Assembly (NCBI GenBank): GCA_021234155.1
Contig: JAJEKV010000003.1
Location: forward strand, 20,568,386-20,632,385
From: Isoetes taiwanensis
Lineage: Eukaryota; Streptophyta; Lycopodiopsida; Isoetales; Isoetaceae
DNA length: 64,000 nt
Direction: 5' to 3'
Below are positions 56,421 to 64,000 of the stretch, piece by piece (within the stretch, counting starts at the first letter, position 1; the number at the start of each line of letters is the position of its first letter). Under the pieces are notes generated by a model, which was given only the letters and a program-made list of their open reading frames with translations, was not told where the DNA came from and did no database searches. The translations under genes and the position numbers were made by a program.

Positions 56421-59001
56421 ATGCACTATAATAATCACTTACCGTTATCATCAAAAGAATGAAGTGTTTTTGCTGTTCTTGTGATACTAATTCATTGGCA
56501 ATGGATGCCGCGGTATTTATCACATGGTCAAAAAGTCTAGGACCAGCCAATAAGCTCTCAATATTCCTTATGTTCCATCAACCTGCCATAAAAAGACGTA
56601 ACTAAATAGGGCAAATAAAAGTGATATAAATCTAAGGCTCTAACCATTCATATGCATTGGTCAGACCAGTCACGCTTTCAAATCAGACAAATAATCTTCC
56701 ATTATTATTTTCTCCTTATTATATTAGTAAAATAGGCAAGTAGTAAGAATGATTCAGATCCCAACCCTTCCTCGACTTGAATCTCACTTTTGCATCCATA
56801 TCATTTCCATTCAGAGTAAAGCAATGAGAGATTGGCCCATCAACGGGTCTCCCGCTATGTAAAGCACATGTTCAATGCTAATATGCATCCTTGAATATTC
56901 CTTCCATTCAATGCCTCAAATTCCTTTGGGGTCATGAAGTTCTCTTTTCTTATGAGACCTAAGCTGATAAATTTGAAATTTTTAGCTCAAACCTTGTCAT
57001 CTGAGTTGAGGGCTTGAGAATATTCATGTAATTATCATTCTTTTTTGTATTGTTTGTTATACAAAATTTTGTCCTTTTGAGGTTTTTGGAGGATTGGCTA
57101 GAGAATTTCTTGCTTCCAAAATAATCCGCATGCCCATTTATGTCTTATAAAATATATCTGAAAACATAGTGACATATTTTGGAAGCAAATGTTCCATTTC
57201 CAGTAATCGTATCAGATGCAAGGTATTGCTATTTGTGGTTTATAGTTTGTTTTGGTTTATAGATTTAATACTTGCCATTGATACTCGTCTTCTTTAGTTT
57301 TGGACATTAATTGGGGTTCAAATCCCCACGTTGTGATACTATACACAAAAGTAGAAATACTGCCTTGGCTTAATGTAGGATGCATTGCCAAAAATAAAAC
57401 AGTAGTGATTATCCCCTCAACTGTTATTACAATGCACTTTCTAAAAAAGTTTGGGCTGTAAAGCATTGATGATTTATGATGTTGACCATGCTAGGAAGCA
57501 CTCTATATTTTATCAGGTAGTGGCATAAATGCTTTCAAATCAATTAATACCCTCTTTTTTTTTCAAGGAGATGGCTAAAAAGAGCACTGCTATTATATAA
57601 TAGATAGATAGATATTATTTTAAGCTAACATGATGCTCAAGAGTAATAAATTTTGGACCTCATTCTACAACTCGAGTCCAAGTGCTATCGAATATATATA
57701 TATATTGGGTTGTCTATTGTGACATTGTTCTCCTTAATAATATCAAGTGTGCACGATCTTCAATTACTTAAGGAATCAACAAACTTGGCAATTAGATAAT
57801 ATTAGAACTTTGCTACCTTGACATTGATAATGGCATTAAGAAATCTTAAAAGGATTTCGTTAGTGGACTTTAAACCTCAGTTTCATAGAGGGAAAAGTCA
57901 ATGCTCAACGCCCAACATGCAAACACGTATGTTCTTTAAATTATTAGAAAAAGTTCAAGCCAAAAAACTCGTCTAATAAACACAACTCTAATATAAGACA
58001 TTATTGCTATCAACTTATGATAACACTTTCTTGCTATCATAACTAGTAAGATTTCCATTACAAATTACCATGTTTTAGTATAGCTTAATGTTTTAGAATT
58101 GGGCCTTTTACAATATGTAATTTGATAACAGTTTGATATGAGAGCTAGCAATAATCATTATACTATGGCCTTGAAATTGCTTATTCAATAAAAACTCTAA
58201 ACCCAATAGAAAGAGATAAAGGATATAGTAATGACAAATTTTTTGCTTACAAGAATTTTGAGCACAAACTTAAAATATGTGCTTGAGCTTATTCACAAGT
58301 TCAAACATATGATGCTCCCATCAATTTGCCTCTTCTTCATGTTCCACCTTCTAGAACACCTCATTTTTCTCCTAATCTTTTCTTATCACTATTGTCGTTC
58401 TTGCTTTTCTTTTTCTTTGTCACTTTTCCTCCCTCCCACCATTCTATTCTATTCCTCCCTCTCTCCCACCATTTGGCCCAAGCTTGCCCCACTGCTCGTT
58501 ATGACATTTTTTGTTGGAAGATATGGGATTCTTTTTATGAGATACATTATAGAACTCCTTGTATGATTTTTCATAGTCACGAAGCCCCCATATTAAATGT
58601 AATTGACAGTATGTGATAATTGTCTACCCAAGTGGTAATATGCCTGTCCGTATCTAGCAAGAGCATACCATTGGGATATATGTCAAGTAAAAGCTCTAAA
58701 CAATGACGAAGTTGGTTATATTTGAAAAATTATAGTTGCTATGAAGATAAATGGTTAAACATTTTTTGTTGACCTTTGAATAGCAGTTGAATAGCATAAG
58801 CTTTGAAGGTCAAAATACTTCATATCATGGCACATCTTTGTAAACAATCATGGAGGGATAGGGGCAAGAGGGCTGGCATAGTTTGACTTAAAAAGCCACA
58901 TTTGTTAATGATTCATGCCACGTTGGAGTGCTCCATAGGCCACAACCACAAATTAAATCTAATGGAAGTAAACCATGCACGTCTAGCACGTTGAAGCCCA
59001 C

Positions 59002-59009
59002 TATATAAA
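59002..59009 (+). promoter_or_regulatory. TATA box of peroxidase 2
   Basis: TATATAAA, 74-81 bp upstream of the ATG at 59083, in the same context as in unit 1. Confidence 0.75.
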
Positions 59010-59082
59010 CTTGAAAGCCACCACCTCTTTTTGCACAACACACTCTAAAAACTAGCATCCAATTGCATAGTGGTTTGGACGC

Positions 59083-60303
<1,221 letters not shown>

Positions 60304-61275
60304 AGATACCATCTATTTATCCCTCCCCATTGTATCGTTTATTTGGGTATTCTTTGTCTTGTCTTGAGGATTTTAATTAATTCAATCACTTTTGCATACA
60401 ATCTGGCTGAAGTAATGCTTTGTTTAAATATTTTTGTTAAGGCATAAGATTTTTTGTGCCTGGAAAATGCTCCTGATAAATTGATTTAACTACATATGAG
60501 GAAGCTACATGGCCAGCTTTTCTTAGATTTTGTGAAAAGGGATAGTTTAGATATTGTTAATAAGCATTAGCATAATAACAGAGCTTCTATCTGCATTATG
60601 ATAAGGAAACCACCTTGTAATATGAGTATTGGTCTAATAAGTTTGTAAGTCCTGCAAAAGTTTTGAGGAACAAATTTGGCCCTTTATATTTTTGAAAATT
60701 TGAAGTAACAAGATGATTTTGCAAAGTACATCCAAAGAAAACCATCCGTTAGCCTCATGCTGACGTGCCAGTGATAATCTCACATCGCTAACTTGTTATT
60801 GCATCTTAGATCCCTAAGCATTGGTTCATTGAAGAATAAAGCTAAGGTATATGAAATCGACCCTGAGCTCCAATATTGCTGGTATTATTCTTGAAAACTT
60901 GAGGAGAGACTAAAAAAACACGCTTCTGAAGAAAAATAGAGTTTTCTTTTGGTTGAGGAGGAAGCCGGGAACTTTTTGAGGAGCCACCAAGTTGTAATAT
61001 AGAGCATCCATTGTAAGGCTTCTGATGCCCCTTATTAATGCCTCCGCCGGTCTCCTTCAAATCTTTTGCCTCTGTAAGAGTTCCATCCTTGCTTGGGTAT
61101 TCATCCCAAATGGACTCATCTGCTTCTTCTAGCTTAACCTAGTTCAAATACCTTCATCTTATTGTCTTGGGTGGCCTTGAGCTGGTAAGTATTTTAAGCC
61201 AACATCACTACGGAATATACAATATGAAAAAGTTCAAATATCCAATTAATCTTCCATATTAAAACAATATCACAC

Positions 61276-61515
61276 TTAACAAAATCATGAACGCTACTCA
61301 ACCACACAAGCATGGCCCACTATAAATCCCAAAAACATTAACAATATCATGGACTACTCAACTACACGAACACGCCCACTACAAAACCTAAAACATTAAC
61401 AATATAATGGACACTACTCAACGACACAAACACGTCCACTACAAAACCCAAAACATTAACAATATCATGGACACTACGCAACCACACAAACACACCCACT
61501 ACAAGTTCAAATACA
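61276..61515. repeat. 60-bp tandem repeat (unit 2)
   Basis: The counterpart of 55481-55720 with the same number of units. Confidence 0.85.
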
Positions 61516-61719
61516 CATTGAAATTTATTCAGAATTTGTTCTTGAAAATTAGTTGAGATTGTACTTGATTGACTGGTTGAGACTGAGGAGGATATGGTAG
61601 CATACCAGTGAGTGGATGTCCACCTTTGACATGAGCATGTTTGTTCCAAGGATTTGAATTTGAAATTGGATTAGTGTATGGGCGCACTGAGGAAGCAAGC
61701 GCCAAGGTGTTGCCTCAAG

Positions 61720-62215
61720 CTATGGCGATCTGCCACTGTTTGCACATGTATGCACATATGCTCCTGCACATACATCTAGCCAGCCACTGAGGTCTCTTTT
61801 CCCTCCAGCAAACCCTGGCCATTGCGGTTCCATTGCCATGATATAAGCTAGGTTAGGGAGACGAGCATCGTCCATATTAACCACCTTCTGAAAATAGACA
61901 ATGTGGCGATCAAGGGCCTCCTTCTGAAGAGGCAAGAAACCCGTCTCCTGCAATAGAATTTGATATGGGACTATGAAATTCACCCCCCAGTGCTCGTACC
62001 AAGAAGGCTTTCTGCACCTGCTCCAGGTCATTCCAGGTAGGGAGGGACACCACTGGGCCCTATACTTCGACCCCGTATAAAAGGACAAGCTCCACTACGA
62101 CCTTAAACAGGTGCGGCTGCTGGGCCCAATCATACAGCTCTGCTTTGTGACTATTGTTCTCCATTGCATATAGTGCCTTCCAGCCCTCCATCACTCGTAA
62201 CCTTATGAAAAGGAC
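61720..62215 (-). pseudogene. LINE C-terminal fragment (unit 2)
   Basis: A duplicate of 55925-56420. One extra C (in ACCCCCC near 61982) shifts the frame relative to unit 1. Confidence 0.85.
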
Positions 62216-62678
62216 TATGCACTATAATAATCACTTATCGTTATCATCAAAAGAATGAAGTGTTTTTGTTGTTCTTGTGATGCTAATTCATTGGCAATGG
62301 ATGTCACGGTATTTATCACGTGGTCAAAAAGTCTAGGACCAGCCAAAGCATCATATTTGAGAGCTTGCCCATAAGCTCTCAAAATTCCTTATGTTCCATC
62401 AACCTGCCATAAAAAGACGTAATTAAATAGGGCAAATAAAAGTGATATAAATCTAAGGCTCTACCCATTCATATGCATTGGTCAGACTAGTCACGCTTTC
62501 AAATCAAATAAATAATCTTCCATTATTTTTTTCTCCTTATTATATTAGTAAAATAGGCAAGTAGTAAGAATGATTCAAATCCCAACTCTTCCACGACTTG
62601 AATCTCACTTTTGCATCCATATCATTTCCATTCAGAGTAAAACAATGAGAGATTGGCCCATCAACGGGTCTCCCGCTA

Positions 62679-63045
62679 AATTCCCAAGCTGGAAAATGAT
62701 TGTCTGTATTATAGATTTCTATCAGCTCTCCAACAACTTGAATCTCTTGAACAAATGAAGATTTAATCATCCACCAATTGCATCATTACTACCTAAACAA
62801 AAGAGATTGAACTTTATATCTTCACTTACTGCCTAATGTGAATTTTGCTTCCCTGATGGGTACCTAAAATGTAAAGAATCATGTTGAAATGGATTTCCAT
62901 TTGAAGTTGCAATATTGCACCATCCGATTGTAAGAAATGGAATCAGGAAAAGGTGAGTGTTTACCAGTAAAACCAATAGCAACCATGAAGTTCAATTCAT
63001 AACCACCCATAATGCAATAAAAAAATGTAGGGGAGTTTGAAAATA
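62679..63045. other. Spacer between unit 2 and terminal LINE
   Basis: AT-rich; nothing is recognised. Confidence 0.4.
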
Positions 63046-64000
63046 GAATAGAATAGAATAGTTTTTTTTAACGTCCACGGAGACCAATAGGTCATGGGAC
63101 CCATACAATGGGCTAGTACAATCATTACTACTAGGATTAAAAAACCCCTGCCTCGAAAGGTTTTCAAGGGAAAAACCTTTGCAGTAATGATGATACTAGA
63201 CAAGCGGAGATAATGACTACTGAGGGCTCAGTAATTGCAGACGTTTATCTAGAACCTCAAGTATGTATAATGCCAAGTCATGCACAGATGGTGCTCTGAG
63301 AAGTTGTGAAAGCGTGGAATGGAATGTTAAGGTCAAAAAATGATTCCGGACTATCTCAAAGGCAGGGCAACTCAGAAGAGTATGGCTTTCATCTTCAATA
63401 ACCTGTAACTGGCAACAGGCACATAGTCTCGCTTCTCGCAGCAATTGCGGCCGCTCCCATCTACCTGTCTCAATCCGTAGCCTGGACCCCGTGCAAATTG
63501 ATGCAATAGCTACAAGCTTGTTCCTGGACAATGAAGCAAGCAAATAAGCTTGGGGCCCTGGTGCCAAGGTGGGATTTATATGTGCATGATAATGACCAGT
63601 TTTCACTTGGGCCAAAGTAACTGCGTCCCATACCTTTTGAGAAAAACGTCCATTGAGATATTGTTGCAAAAGCTCAGGATCAGAACTGGCAAGCATCAGG
63701 TAGTGCTCTGGTTGCACAGCCCAACGGGCAAACCATGTAGTGCAATGCTCTTTCCAACATCGTTTCAAACGCTGAGGAGATTCAGCCATGGCAAGTGCAA
63801 GAACATGATTTTTCTTCCATTTCTTTGTCCAACAATCTCTATATCTTTCTTCCTCTGCCACTGCATTTAACTGGTGCACTGGACACCACCACTCCACACG
63901 AACTTTGTTCACATTGCGGTCACCCACTTCTTTGCAAACATCTGAGATGGTCTAACCCATCCATACAGGGTATATCTCTTTGCGCTCTGGTACTATAATT
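63046..64000 (-). mobile_element. LINE 3' part, runs off the window
   Basis: The tail, AGAATAGAATAGAATAG at 63046-63061, lies to the left. The minus strand has the 3' hairpin (arms ATCATTACT and AGTAATGAT, 63121-63191) and an open frame from 63927 to 63217 (236 codons). This is the C-terminal part of a LINE ORF2 with RLRIETGRWERPQLL and a zinc-finger-like LCACCQLQVIEDESHTLLSC. It is related to, but clearly diverged from, the element at 51070-51607. This is the best preserved LINE coding segment here. Its 5' part lies beyond 64000. Confidence 0.88.

Overview
This is nuclear DNA from a land plant. Support comes from two class III peroxidase genes with secretory leaders and the usual four-exon structure, a PPR-protein fragment, a ten-exon kinesin gene with GT-AG introns, Ty1/copia and Ty3/gypsy retrotransposons (the gypsy primer-binding site matches plant initiator tRNA-Met), LINEs and tRNA-like SINEs. 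The dense, nested, degenerate repeats fit a large repeat-rich genome such as a fern or gymnosperm, but the sequence alone does not settle the lineage.

Layout. 1-30 kb is nested transposons. A minus-strand copia element was broken twice. A 2.8-kb element of unknown class, carrying host-gene fragments, sits in its reverse transcriptase (1657-4470, 7-bp target duplication). A Ty3/gypsy element sits just upstream of that (4960-12253, 5-bp target duplication). The gypsy element itself holds a polyadenylated retrocopy, a LINE tail and a solo LTR. A block of about 11 kb, starting inside gypsy, is then repeated head to tail (7762-18731 and 18732-29738). The differences between the two copies cluster strikingly at CAG/CTG trinucleotides.

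30.4-35.4 kb carries a complete minus-strand kinesin gene (540 codons, ten exons, all kinesin nucleotide motifs intact). Just upstream of its start, a 228-bp direct repeat brackets a piece of a PPR gene. 36-45 kb is mostly non-coding: several foldback or terminal-inverted-repeat elements, a second copy of the 7-bp-TSD element family, and LINE tails. 45.9-47.8 kb is a degenerate minus-strand LINE. 48.75-62.68 kb is a tandem duplication (unit about 5.8 kb) carrying one intact peroxidase gene each (53261-54511 and 59083-60303). Three insertions in unit 1 have matching empty sites in unit 2. The window ends in another minus-strand LINE.

The genes likely to be functional are the kinesin and the two secreted peroxidases. 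Nothing suggests that they act together. The most unusual signals are the gene-fragment-carrying element family with interchangeable cargo, a conserved 3' RNA hairpin shared by several LINE families (with covariation and a tetraloop swap), the PPR filler between direct repeats, a 71-bp insertion with tails at both ends, and the CAG/CTG-centred discrepancies that probably reflect base-calling or consensus error.
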